DNA of 20,304 nt from a virus. This document shows, piece after piece, positions 5,760-14,981 of the stretch. Under the pieces are notes generated by a model. That model worked only from the letters and a program-made list of their open reading frames with translations, had not been told where the DNA came from and ran no database searches. The position numbers and the translations under genes were made by a program. Every line of letters begins with the position of its first letter. Position 1 is the first letter of the stretch. The stretch spans positions 1 through 20,304 of the IMG/VR virus record IMGVR_UViG_3300043119_000016. The stretch is one strand, 5' to 3'.

Positions 5760-8700
5760 TTGGCTGATCTAAACGCAGCAGCTTCTGCTGCAGGTTTAAC
5801 TCCTGCAGAAAAGAAGGCAATGCAAGATCTCAGCAAAACTCTTGCAACTCACCGTGAACTTTCTAACCTCCCACAAAATGTGGCACAACAAGCATTTGCA
5901 TCTAAGACACCTGCTCAACAAGCAGCACTTGTTAAGACTGCAGGACAAGAAGATCCAGCAAAGAAAGCCAACCGTGGTTGGCTAGGAACTGCTTGGCACT
6001 ACACACTTGGTGGTGCATTTGCACTAGCACAAGAAGCATCTGACCTTGCTACTCGCGTAGCACGTACTGGCCTTATTTCTATTGACCAAGGTGTATCACC
6101 ATTTGGTAAAGGCAACGCTTGGGATATTGCAAGCGATAAAGGCGACAATGTATTTAGCCCAACCCGCATTGATACTGCAAAGCGTCAATACGGTGATGAT
6201 CGCATTAACGTTGCTATGCGTGTCTCTAAAGGAGACAAGCTCAGCGATATTCTTGCAACTGGTACAGATGCTGAGAAGGCAATTGCTTCTGCGGTTCAGC
6301 AGAACAAAGATACTCTTTGGAACGATGCACTAGATACAGTTAGCGCTGCTAAGTATTCTCCAGGACGATTCATTGCAAATGCAGTTGACTCCCTCACACC
6401 TGGTGACTTAATTAAGAATGGCTTTATGTACAAGGCCATCTCCGGTGCTGTTGATGCAGCCTACCGTGTATATGCAGATCCATTGCTTGGTCTTGGTAAG
6501 GCTAAGAAAATGGTTGATATTAAAAACTATTCGCTAGCTGTAGTAGTCGGTTCTTTGGAAAAAGGAACTGGCAAGGTTGACGAGATCTTTGCACGACCAC
6601 AGGTAATAAACTTTTGGGATACTTACGGAGCACAGCTTACTAAGTACCGTGAAGCAAAAACAACTGCTGAAAGAGTTGCAGCTAAAAAGCAACTAGAAAT
6701 CACAGCACCAGAATTTGGTGATGCAGTTATCAAGTCTTTTGTTAACATTGAGACTCCTATCAAGGATGCCAATACTGCTAAGGCGTTCTTTATGAACGCA
6801 GATCAAGTTAAAGAAATGATGCTTGGTCAGATTGGTCGCAAGCGTGTGATGATTCCACGCCTAGACCCACTACGTCAGGCTCGCATCAAGACAGTTACAA
6901 CTGCTAATAAAACATTTAACATTGACTTTATGGGTTCTAAGTTTGTTGACAACCTATTCTTTGGTGGAGCAGCAACTAATGACGGCATTAAAGAAACAGT
7001 TACCGAAAATCGTCAAGCTATCGTAGATGCTATTAAGCCCAACTATGATGCTAAGGGTATGGCTCGTTTTTCAACTGAACAGATCCAGTATCGCATTGAC
7101 CGCTTTAAGGCTAAGTTTGAACTTATCCCTATCTTTGAAAACAACCAGTTAGATGTAACTGCAAAAGATGCAGCTAAAAAGGTTTATCAGTATGCACGCT
7201 TGGTTCTACCACGCAACGATGCAAAGTTAATGGCTCAGGCATTTGATGATGCTGAGGTAGGACTTAAGAAGGAAATCTTCTACGGCCTACAATCAACCAT
7301 TGCAGATATCCGTGGTCTGAATGTAACTAAAGAAGGTCAGCCAATTGCCCGTGCTTTGCAGGGTAAGGCAGATCCTAAGTTTGCAATGACTGAAATGAGA
7401 AATGGTGTTGAATACAACCCAGCTAAGTTACCAGGAACAGATGAGCAAGTTGCTCTTATCCTTTCAGATACATCTGACTTTGTAACCACTCTTAGCGTTC
7501 GTGATATTGACCGTGCATCTGCACGATCTGGTCTTATCCAACGTATGCTTGGTGTAGCGCACTCTGACTGGGTAGACAAGATGACAAGTATGTGGTCATT
7601 TGCAACTCTAGCCGGTCCACGTTATGCACTTCGTAACGCATCTGAAGACTTGATGGTCCACCTTGCAATTGGTGAGTCACCATTTGGTCTTGTTAAAGGT
7701 CGTATGCTTTCAACCCGACTAAATACTGCTAAGCAGATGGAAAAGGGTTTAACTAAGTTTGAGCAAGCTGCAGCAAATCCACTAGGTGGTGCGCTTCGCT
7801 TCATCAATAAGAAAGAAGCAAAGGCATACGGTGCTGCAATTCAAGCAGCAGATGGTGATGTAGCGCAGATCCGTGAGATTATGGCTAATGCTCTCAATGA
7901 GGGCAAGATGGCTCGCTTTTATGAAAAGGCTGGCCTAGGTAAGTTTAATGAATCAGATCGCGCAGCACTTGCTGCACAGATCAAGCACGGTGACTTAGAC
8001 AATGCACTTATGGACTTTGTTGAGGGCAGTAAAAATACATTTACTGGTGTTGATTCTTATACTCGTACATTAAACTTTGCACGTAAGAACAAGGTTCGTA
8101 CAGAAGAACTTAAGTACAACCTTCCTAAAAACGTTCGTCGTGCTAAAGGTTCACGTGGTTTCACAGAGATGGCACCACTTGCTAGTATGGAATCTCAAGT
8201 AGCTTGGGCTATGCGTATTGGCTACTATGCCAATGACAGACTAGGTGGCATTGCTGTTGCTAACCTTGATAAAGAAGAGATTGCAGTTGGCAAACTATTT
8301 GACTGGCTAATGGATAAAGACAATGAAAAACTTGTTAAGGCTTTTCGCTTAGAAGAGCGCAATGTAAGCGCAGAAGAGCACGCTCAGCGTATTTATGATG
8401 CTGCAAAGCAGTTGTTTGTTAAGCAAGATGGCACAACAATCAACGTAGATCTACTTAATAAGATCCGTAAGTATGATGATGAGCTTGGTAGTTACAAGAT
8501 TTCAGGTCAAATTTCACTAGATGACCTACCAACTTCAGCAACAGATGCACCACAGTACATCCTTGGACCACAGTTAGTAGCTGTATCGGATACAGGTAAC
8601 TACACAACATCATTGATGGAGTGGGGTTGGGACTGGCTAGGTAACTCTAATGCTCGTTTCTCACGTGAGCCTATGGTTATCCAAGAGATAATCAAGATTC

Positions 8701-10448
8701 GTAAAGAATTCGAGAAGACTGGTTTTGATAAAGCATTTATCAATGCTCACAAGCGTGGCATCACAGATGAAAAAGCGCTTGCTAAGGCAGAAACGTTTGC
8801 TCAAAAGGAACTAGCAACTATCATTGAAGAGCGTGCAGCTTCACAGGTCCTTGCCTATGTGGATAATCCACTGGTACAAAGCCAGTTGGCTTTCTCTGGA
8901 CGTAACTTCGCACGCTTCTATCGTGCTACTGAAGACTTCTATCGCCGTGTTTATCGCGTTGTACGCTACAACCCAGAGTCAATTGCTCGTGCATCACTAA
9001 CATACGAGGGAATTACACACTCAGGTTGGGTACAACACGACGATCAGGGTGAGCCATACTTCATTTATCCTGGTACACAGTATGTTTACAAGGCAGTTCA
9101 GTCTGTAATGGTTGCATTAGGTGTACCAGCAGAGTTTAAGGTGCCACTGCCAGTGCAGTTTGGTGCTAACTTGAAGATGATTACACCATCTTTGAATCCA
9201 GACTCTGCAATTCCTACCCTTGCTGGTCCACTATCAGGTGTATCTATCAAGGTTCTATCTAATGTTGTGGATATCTTTAACCCAGGTGCTGCAGATACCA
9301 TCACAACTGCGCTTTTGGGTAAGTATGCAGAAGACCAACCAATGGTTTCAGCGTTCTTGCCAGCACACGTTAACCGTATCTATGCAGCAATGAACACAGA
9401 TGAGCGCGATGGTCAATATGCCAGCGCATCTCGTAAGGCTATGACTTATCTTGAGGCATCTGGTCACGGATTGAAGCAGAAGTTTGCAGAAGATGGAACT
9501 CCAATTCCATTTACTGCTAAAGAACTTGAAGATTACCGCGTTAAACTTAAGAACACCACACTGGGTATCCTAGGTATGCGTGTTATCTACGGTTTCGTAG
9601 CACCTGCTACACCTTCTGTACAGCTCAAGTCTGATATGGCTGACTGGGTACGCGGTAACGGTGAGGCAAACTTTAAGCAAGTTTGGTACGGTCTTCTTGA
9701 TAAGACTGGTGACTATGACACAGCAATGGCTGAGTGGGTTAAGTACTTCCCAGATCAAATGCCGTTTACTATCTCTGAATCAGACCGTTCAACTGTTGCG
9801 TACTTCCGTTACGCACAAGAGTCTGGTGACTTTGTAGATAGTAACCAAGAGTTGTTCAAGGAGTTCAAGCAAGGTGCAACCTTCTTGATTCCTCACAAGG
9901 CCGGTTACTCTTGGGATGCGTACAAGACTATGACTGATATGGGACTTCGCAAGAACAAGACAGTTACAGACTTCCTTCGTGAAGTACAGACCGCTTCAGA
10001 TATGCAGGTCTATTATGAGAAGAAGAACGCATACGAGGCAAACCTTGAGTCTGTTGCAACTGACTTTGAACGTACTCAACTTCGTAAAGAGTTTACAGAT
10101 TGGGCAACAATCTACAAGGCTGGGCGTCCATTAGTTCAAGAAGAACTATCTCAGGGCAGCCAAAAGGCTATTGAGCGTATGAATGCCTATAATGATTTAT
10201 CAGCAATGCTTAAGTCAAAGACAGCAGACAAGGCAGCTCCTGGAACTGTTCAGGCTCTACGCAAGATGGTAGATCTTTACGAGAGTTACAAGAACTCAAA
10301 GAAGGACCTAGACCAATTTGGCGGTAGCCGATTCTTGTCACAGATGAACAAAGATGAAACCATTATCAAAATGCGAGAACTTTCACAATACAATGAAAAC
10401 ACCGTGAGTGCTTACAACGTACTCTTTGGTAGATTGCTAGGAGACTAA
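5760..10448 (+). CDS. Giant virion protein, 1562 aa (candidate internal/ejected protein)
   Basis: This is the largest gene in the window. The 1562-residue product is soluble in composition, rich in Lys, Ala, Asp and Thr, and predicted mainly helical. I see no Walker loop, zinc-protease HExxH, transglycosylase or RNA-polymerase motif set. Weakly hydrophobic stretches occur near residues 73-100, around 610-635 and 1100-1160. The start is TTG at 5760, abutting the previous stop, with GAGGTGA (5749-5755) just upstream; the next gene begins in a TAATG overlap. A protein this long between portal and scaffold, followed by three other repetitive helical virion proteins, fits a head-internal protein delivered with the DNA, as the large internal proteins of T7- and N4-like phages are. 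That role is inferred. A tape-measure function is less likely with no tail-tube genes seen. Confidence 0.85.
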   Translation: MADLNAAASAAGLTPAEKKAMQDLSKTLATHRELSNLPQNVAQQAFASKTPAQQAALVKTAGQEDPAKKANRGWLGTAWHYTLGGAFALAQEASDLATRVARTGLISIDQGVSPFGKGNAWDIASDKGDNVFSPTRIDTAKRQYGDDRINVAMRVSKGDKLSDILATGTDAEKAIASAVQQNKDTLWNDALDTVSAAKYSPGRFIANAVDSLTPGDLIKNGFMYKAISGAVDAAYRVYADPLLGLGKAKKMVDIKNYSLAVVVGSLEKGTGKVDEIFARPQVINFWDTYGAQLTKYREAKTTAERVAAKKQLEITAPEFGDAVIKSFVNIETPIKDANTAKAFFMNADQVKEMMLGQIGRKRVMIPRLDPLRQARIKTVTTANKTFNIDFMGSKFVDNLFFGGAATNDGIKETVTENRQAIVDAIKPNYDAKGMARFSTEQIQYRIDRFKAKFELIPIFENNQLDVTAKDAAKKVYQYARLVLPRNDAKLMAQAFDDAEVGLKKEIFYGLQSTIADIRGLNVTKEGQPIARALQGKADPKFAMTEMRNGVEYNPAKLPGTDEQVALILSDTSDFVTTLSVRDIDRASARSGLIQRMLGVAHSDWVDKMTSMWSFATLAGPRYALRNASEDLMVHLAIGESPFGLVKGRMLSTRLNTAKQMEKGLTKFEQAAANPLGGALRFINKKEAKAYGAAIQAADGDVAQIREIMANALNEGKMARFYEKAGLGKFNESDRAALAAQIKHGDLDNALMDFVEGSKNTFTGVDSYTRTLNFARKNKVRTEELKYNLPKNVRRAKGSRGFTEMAPLASMESQVAWAMRIGYYANDRLGGIAVANLDKEEIAVGKLFDWLMDKDNEKLVKAFRLEERNVSAEEHAQRIYDAAKQLFVKQDGTTINVDLLNKIRKYDDELGSYKISGQISLDDLPTSATDAPQYILGPQLVAVSDTGNYTTSLMEWGWDWLGNSNARFSREPMVIQEIIKIRKEFEKTGFDKAFINAHKRGITDEKALAKAETFAQKELATIIEERAASQVLAYVDNPLVQSQLAFSGRNFARFYRATEDFYRRVYRVVRYNPESIARASLTYEGITHSGWVQHDDQGEPYFIYPGTQYVYKAVQSVMVALGVPAEFKVPLPVQFGANLKMITPSLNPDSAIPTLAGPLSGVSIKVLSNVVDIFNPGAADTITTALLGKYAEDQPMVSAFLPAHVNRIYAAMNTDERDGQYASASRKAMTYLEASGHGLKQKFAEDGTPIPFTAKELEDYRVKLKNTTLGILGMRVIYGFVAPATPSVQLKSDMADWVRGNGEANFKQVWYGLLDKTGDYDTAMAEWVKYFPDQMPFTISESDRSTVAYFRYAQESGDFVDSNQELFKEFKQGATFLIPHKAGYSWDAYKTMTDMGLRKNKTVTDFLREVQTASDMQVYYEKKNAYEANLESVATDFERTQLRKEFTDWATIYKAGRPLVQEELSQGSQKAIERMNAYNDLSAMLKSKTADKAAPGTVQALRKMVDLYESYKNSKKDLDQFGGSRFLSQMNKDETIIKMRELSQYNENTVSAYNVLFGRLLGD

Positions 10449-11107
10449 TGAGTTCACCAGATCAAGCACGTGCTACGGCACAAGCAAAAGATAGAGCACG
10501 TACTGCAGCAGCAAGTAGCGCAGCAAATACTGGCACTTCTCCAGCAGGTGACTTCACTGACTTCCTTAAGATTGTAGCTAAGAGTCCTGCACTTATTACT
10601 GGTTATTCAAAGGTTCTTAAAACAGCTGGGTACTACAAGGGCAAGATAACTGGTAAGTACACACCTGCTTTACAGCAGGCGCTAACTAGAGTTGAAACAG
10701 ATCGCCTATCTATCAACGCTGTTAGCCCTATCAGCCGTGATGATTTTTTTGCTCAACTTGAACCAATAGGAGGCGGCACAGGCCAGCCTTCTGTAGTTGA
10801 AGATATCACTGCCTACACACCAGAGGCAGCAAAGATGCTGATTCAGTCTGTTATCAAAGACTCACTTGGTCGTAACGCTACAGATGCTGAGATCAAGAAG
10901 TACACATCTGGTCTTAAGAAGATTCAGCAACAGGCTGCATCTACTACTACCTACAAGACAGTAGGTGGTAAGCAGACTCGTGTGACTACACCAGGTATTA
11001 GTGAGCAACAGTATCTACTAGATCAGGTTGCTGGCACAGATGAAGGCAAGGCTAATAAGGTCCTTGGTTTCTATGAAACATTTATGAATGCGTTGGGTGG
11101 TCGCTAA
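10448..11107 (+). CDS. Virion protein with peptidoglycan-binding-like segment, 219 aa
   Basis: The 219-residue product has an Ala/Ser/Thr-rich disordered start (1-33), then residues 54-82 with VLKTAGYYKGKITGKYTP and a following helix. This matches the core of PG_binding_1-type repeats (GYY-x-G-x-x-x-G-x-x-x-P-A), which bind cell walls. A second part (about 130-160) has LGRNATDAEI, resembling a segment I associate with phage virion proteins and with DUF4214-like motifs. It starts in a TAATG overlap behind AGGAG (10439-10443) and ends in another TAATG, so the block is translated as a unit. No catalytic residues of a lysin are visible. It may help the particle cross the wall; that is inferred. 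Confidence 0.75.
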   Translation: MSSPDQARATAQAKDRARTAAASSAANTGTSPAGDFTDFLKIVAKSPALITGYSKVLKTAGYYKGKITGKYTPALQQALTRVETDRLSINAVSPISRDDFFAQLEPIGGGTGQPSVVEDITAYTPEAAKMLIQSVIKDSLGRNATDAEIKKYTSGLKKIQQQAASTTTYKTVGGKQTRVTTPGISEQQYLLDQVAGTDEGKANKVLGFYETFMNALGGR

Positions 11108-12645
11108 TGGCAATTGATGTCAACAAACTTATCAAGGACGCTCAAACTGCACAGAGCAATGCGCGTACAGCGGCCCAAAAAGCACAAGCTGAGGCAACCA
11201 AAAACAAAGCATCTGCAGAAGTTAAAGCATTATCTAAGAAGCAACTTGAGTATGCTAATAGTCTAAAGCCAACTCTTACGCAGTACGAAGCAAAGTTAAA
11301 GATCTGGGCTAATAAGATTGCTCGTGGAGATAAACTCTCTGGCGTAGAACAAAAAGAATTTGACAAGTTAGTCAAGGACTATAACTCAGTCAACAAGGCA
11401 GTTGACGCTGCCATTAAAAAGGCAAATGATATTTTAGTTCAAGCACGTCGGACTACTTCTTCAAGTGCACCAAAGCCTGGTCCTACTGGAACACCTACAG
11501 TAAAGCCTGGTCCAACTGGCACTCCACCAAAGACAGGTGCCACAGGTACTCCACCAAAAACTGGCGCAACTGGTACTCCACCAAAGACAGGTGGTAGTGG
11601 TCCTTCAGGTCCTTCAGGTCCTTCAGGTCCTTCTGGCCCATCAGGTCCATCTGGTCCATCTGGCCCCACAAAAACTCCTTCAGATCTTCAAACCCTTCTT
11701 AAGAAAACTGAATTCTGGTATGACTTACCTGACTACTTATTTAATACCGTACCAGGCCTAGGTGACATTCTAGTCAAGGCAGTTGATGAAGGCTGGGATA
11801 ATGAAAAGTTCCTTGCTGCAGCTCGTGGTACGACTTGGTGGCAGAAGAACTCTTCAAATCTACGTACTCGTATTGTTGATCGTGCTAAATATGATGAACT
11901 TCGTGCAGCCGGTGAAGACGTTAGCAAAACAGATTACGGCCTATATCTTAAGAAGCAAATTGGTGCTGTTAAAGCCAAGGCAAGAGAGATCGCTGGAGTT
12001 ACTTTAACAGATGAACAAGCACAATCTGTTGCACAAAAGATCTATGATGGTTTCCTAGATGATGACCCACTAGCAATCAATGCTCTTATTATTCCGTTCA
12101 TTGGTAAGGTGTCCAGCATTGTCGGTAATGGAACTGGTACTCAGAATGTAACTGCATATAGCGGTCAGGCATTACAGAATTACCAGACTCTCCAATCAAT
12201 TGCTAAGGCAAATGGTTTTAGTTTGAAGGACATTCTGCCTAATATCTCTACAGCTGCAACTGGTGGAGATATCGAGCAGGCAGTCCTTCAGGGACTTGCA
12301 GCAGGAACTATTGACATCAATCGTGTAGCACAAGATGCTCGTGTTCTTGCAGGACAAGGCCAGCCACAATATGTACGTAACCTTCTTAATCAAGGATATG
12401 ACCTTGAGAACGTGTACGCTCCATACAAAAATCAGATGGCTGCAGTACTTGAGATTAACCCAGATCAAATTGATCTTAACGATCCAACATTGCGTTCTGC
12501 TATTACAGATAAGGGCGATATGAACCTGTTTGATTTCAAGCGTCAACTGCGTCAAGACAATCGTTGGCAGTACACACAGAGTGCTAGAGATGAAGTATCT
12601 AGCGGAGCACTCAAGGTCCTTCAAGACTTTGGATTTACGGGGTAA
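11107..12645 (+). CDS. Collagen-repeat virion protein, 512 aa
   Basis: The 512-residue product has three parts. Residues 1-115 are an Ala/Lys/Gln-rich helical or coiled-coil region. Residues 124-188 are collagen-like: repeats of (K)PGPTGTP and KTGATGTPP, then seven GPS triplets and GPT. Residues 192-512 are a helical C-terminal region with LPDYLFNTVPGLGDI and a conserved-looking end (APYKNQMAAVLEINPDQIDL, about 438-457). Gene order and translational coupling (TAATG at its start, three bases before the next ATG) group it with the giant protein. The collagen segment could trimerise or act as a flexible linker. I assign it as a structural or internal virion protein from context, with no known enzyme motif. 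Confidence 0.8.
   Translation: MAIDVNKLIKDAQTAQSNARTAAQKAQAEATKNKASAEVKALSKKQLEYANSLKPTLTQYEAKLKIWANKIARGDKLSGVEQKEFDKLVKDYNSVNKAVDAAIKKANDILVQARRTTSSSAPKPGPTGTPTVKPGPTGTPPKTGATGTPPKTGATGTPPKTGGSGPSGPSGPSGPSGPSGPSGPSGPTKTPSDLQTLLKKTEFWYDLPDYLFNTVPGLGDILVKAVDEGWDNEKFLAAARGTTWWQKNSSNLRTRIVDRAKYDELRAAGEDVSKTDYGLYLKKQIGAVKAKAREIAGVTLTDEQAQSVAQKIYDGFLDDDPLAINALIIPFIGKVSSIVGNGTGTQNVTAYSGQALQNYQTLQSIAKANGFSLKDILPNISTAATGGDIEQAVLQGLAAGTIDINRVAQDARVLAGQGQPQYVRNLLNQGYDLENVYAPYKNQMAAVLEINPDQIDLNDPTLRSAITDKGDMNLFDFKRQLRQDNRWQYTQSARDEVSSGALKVLQDFGFTG
11479..11670 (+). repeat. Collagen-like coding repeat (PGPTGTP / GPS units)
   Basis: Tandem repeats encode two PGPTGTP units, three TG-x-x-GTPPK-like units and then seven GPS triplets plus GPT (11599-11670). 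Identical 9-mers such as GGTCCTTCA recur back to back, so slippage can change the number of units. The repeat stays in frame inside the 512-codon gene. Long shadow ORFs on the other strand come from the same low-complexity sequence. Confidence 0.9.
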
Positions 12646-12648
12646 CCA

Positions 12649-14355
12649 ATGGCTAAAAAATATACAGCAGCAGAATGGAATGCACTACAAGCATCCCTAC
12701 CAGTAGAAGATCGTATGACTTATGCTGAGTACATTGGCCTATTGGAAAACTTTAAGGCAGTAGAGGCAGCAAGTGGTGTACCCGTTGCAGTACTTGTTGA
12801 CGAACAAACTAAAGCTGATGGCGCTAAGACAGATAAAGCAGCGCAGAAAACTGTTACAACTACATCAGGCGTCAATACAAATACTATTGCTGGTATCAAC
12901 GCAGCTTCTAACCCTGCACAAACTTCTACAACATCAACTGCCCAGCAAACTGCAGATGATGAGTATGCAACTAAGATTGTTAAAGATGGTTTAACGCAAG
13001 CTCAACTTGATGCCCTTGAAGGACAGAAGAGTGCAGCTGATGCAAAGAAAACAGCAGAAACTCTAACTGCTCAGGCTGCTAATGGCGGTGGTTCTGTTGT
13101 TACTACTGGCAACAAGAGTCCTCAGCAAATTGAAGCAGATAGATTACAAGAGATAGCAAATAAGTCAAAAGCCGAAGCGGATAGATTGGCAAAAGAAGCC
13201 GCAGATAAAGCTGCTATTTCTGCAGGGTATGGCGATAAACTTAAAAAAATTAAAGAGATCCAAGATATTCTTGCTAATGGTGGCACCTTAACAGATGAGC
13301 AATACGCTCTTATCGGCCTTAAGCCACCTAAGAAAGTTATTCCCGTAGATGGTGATACCAAAGATGGTGATACCAAAGATGGTGATGGTGTTACAAAATA
13401 CACAGCAACTGACGGTACCGTCTTTACAGATCAAGCAGCGTATGTTCAATACCAAAAGTTTCTTAGCGATAAGAAGTTAACAGCAGATGCAAATAATGCT
13501 GCCGCTGCAGCAGAGCGTCAATCAGCCTACGACTTACTGTATGCGCAGTTTTCACAGTATGGCCTTGGTTCTTTAGTAGAACCACTGCGTGGACTTATCC
13601 AATCAGGTGCATCACCTGCTGAGTTTACTATTAAGTTGCGTGAGTCAGAAGCCTACAAGAAGCGATTTGCTGCAAATGCTCAACGTGTTGCTAAAGGACT
13701 TAAAGCAATCGGTGAAGCTGAGTACTTAGGTCTTGAGGACCAGTACCAGAACATCTTGCGTAACGCTGGACTACCAGAGTCTTACTGGAAGCGTGGCGAC
13801 CTAGGCGTACAAGATGGTTTCACTAACTTCATTGCTAACGACGTATCTGCAGTTGAACTAGAAGATCGCGTATCTACAGCACAACAGCGCGTACTCTATG
13901 CTAACCCAGAGGTAAGCATTGCACTTAAAACTTTCTACCCAGATATTAGCAACGGCGATTTGCTTGCTTATGCACTAGATCCTACTAAGGGACTAGAGCA
14001 AATCAAGCGTCGCATTACTGCAGCAGAAGTTGGATCATCAGCAGTTCAGATGGGACTTGCAACAAATGTAACTGATGCTGAATACCTAGCACGCTACGGT
14101 GTCAATAAGGCAACTGCTCAGCAAGGTTACGGAACTATTGCAGGTGGACTACAACGTGGTTCACAACTTGCGTCAATGTATGGCGAGAACCCATACACAC
14201 AGACAACTGCTGAAAGAGAAGTATTCAATGTTCCTGGTGCTCAAGAATCAAGAGCACAACGACAGAAACTAACTGGACTGGAAAAGGCTACCTTTGGTGG
14301 TCAAACCGGACTAAGCCAAGGAGCACTAGCGCGTGATCGCGCTGGCGGTTTCTAA
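12649..14355 (+). CDS. Large virion-associated protein, 568 aa
   Basis: The 568-residue product has a low-complexity first half: Thr/Ala-rich and Lys/Ala helical stretches (50-200), with a DGDTKDGDTKDGDG acidic repeat near 234-247. The second half (about 288-568) is a compact helical region with AYDLLYAQFSQYGL and a Gly/Gln/Arg-rich end (LSQGALARDRAGGF). Residues about 288-330 resemble regions of phage virion proteins made of repeated short helices, but I cannot name the family. It follows the collagen-repeat gene by three bases and is the last gene before the 126-bp gap, so it closes the putative internal-protein block. Its role is inferred from context. Confidence 0.75.
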   Translation: MAKKYTAAEWNALQASLPVEDRMTYAEYIGLLENFKAVEAASGVPVAVLVDEQTKADGAKTDKAAQKTVTTTSGVNTNTIAGINAASNPAQTSTTSTAQQTADDEYATKIVKDGLTQAQLDALEGQKSAADAKKTAETLTAQAANGGGSVVTTGNKSPQQIEADRLQEIANKSKAEADRLAKEAADKAAISAGYGDKLKKIKEIQDILANGGTLTDEQYALIGLKPPKKVIPVDGDTKDGDTKDGDGVTKYTATDGTVFTDQAAYVQYQKFLSDKKLTADANNAAAAAERQSAYDLLYAQFSQYGLGSLVEPLRGLIQSGASPAEFTIKLRESEAYKKRFAANAQRVAKGLKAIGEAEYLGLEDQYQNILRNAGLPESYWKRGDLGVQDGFTNFIANDVSAVELEDRVSTAQQRVLYANPEVSIALKTFYPDISNGDLLAYALDPTKGLEQIKRRITAAEVGSSAVQMGLATNVTDAEYLARYGVNKATAQQGYGTIAGGLQRGSQLASMYGENPYTQTTAEREVFNVPGAQESRAQRQKLTGLEKATFGGQTGLSQGALARDRAGGF

Positions 14356-14481
14356 ATAAAAAGCCTGCCAATGGGATGACTGGTCCATTGGAGTGATAAC
14401 AAAACCAGTAGTAGGAGCCACATAACCCGCCCCAAGGATATGTGAGGCCTATGCCAACAACTAATAGGGAGAAGGACCACT
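14356..14481 (+). promoter_or_regulatory. Hairpin-rich gap between internal-protein and head genes
   Basis: This is the longest gap after the leader. CCAATGG (14368-14374) pairs perfectly with CCATTGG (14385-14391). ACTGGT (14379-14384), part of that loop, can instead pair with ACCAGT (14404-14409). CACATA (14419-14424) pairs with TATGTG (14439-14444). No hairpin is followed by a T-run, so a standard terminator is not supported, and I find no -35/-10 pair. The competing stems ahead of the scaffold and capsid genes suggest RNA processing, attenuation or control of high-level capsid synthesis. This is inferred. Confidence 0.4.
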
Positions 14482-14949
14482 ATGTCCAATTACGACTACG
14501 AGGATGATGACGACTTCACAATGGATGACTCATCTAACGACCTAGTAAAGCAACTACGCAAAGCGTCTAAGCAAAAAGACAAAGAACTAAATGAGCTTAA
14601 GGCTCAGTTTGAGTCTTTGAACAAGGCCCAACGCGAACGAGCAATAAAGGATGCCCTCGCAAGTCGCGGGGTAAACAGCAAAATTGCTTCATTTATCCCA
14701 CAGGATATAGACCCAACTGAAGAGTCTGTATCTAAATGGCTTGAAGACTATGCCGATGTATTCGGCATTGAAGTAAGCCAAACCCAGACACATAATGTAA
14801 ATCCAAACGATGCTGCAGCATATAAGCGTATGACTAACTCCGCAGACTCTGGTGTTTCACCAGAACACAACGGAGATATTATGCAAAAACTAATGAATGC
14901 TAACAGCAAAGAAGAACTGGATGATGTCATTAGATTGTCTGGACTCTAA
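14482..14949 (+). CDS. Capsid scaffolding-like protein, 155 aa
   Basis: The 155-residue product has a strongly acidic start (YDYEDDDDFTMDD), a Lys/Glu/Gln-rich coiled-coil helix (about 22-57) and a mixed C-terminal half ending in a helix. Size, acidity, helical character and position immediately before the major capsid gene are typical of scaffolding proteins, which shape the procapsid and then leave. The start ATG lies five bases after AGAAGGA (14470-14476). Scaffolds diverge quickly in sequence, so the assignment rests on context and composition; I see no protease motif. It might also be another head-assembly protein. Confidence 0.72.
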   Translation: MSNYDYEDDDDFTMDDSSNDLVKQLRKASKQKDKELNELKAQFESLNKAQRERAIKDALASRGVNSKIASFIPQDIDPTEESVSKWLEDYADVFGIEVSQTQTHNVNPNDAAAYKRMTNSADSGVSPEHNGDIMQKLMNANSKEELDDVIRLSGL

Positions 14950-14981
14950 TCCGATCCTAAAACAGAAAGGCTAGACCATAA

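Noticed and set aside
9030-9044. HDD in the giant protein as motif C of a virion RNA polymerase
   Set aside because: The motif A and motif B signatures of T7-type polymerases are not seen, so a three-residue match means little.
12196-12624. 142-codon - strand ORF, Cys/Ile/Leu-rich
   Set aside because: It is antisense to the 512-codon virion gene and has a composition typical of a shadow frame.
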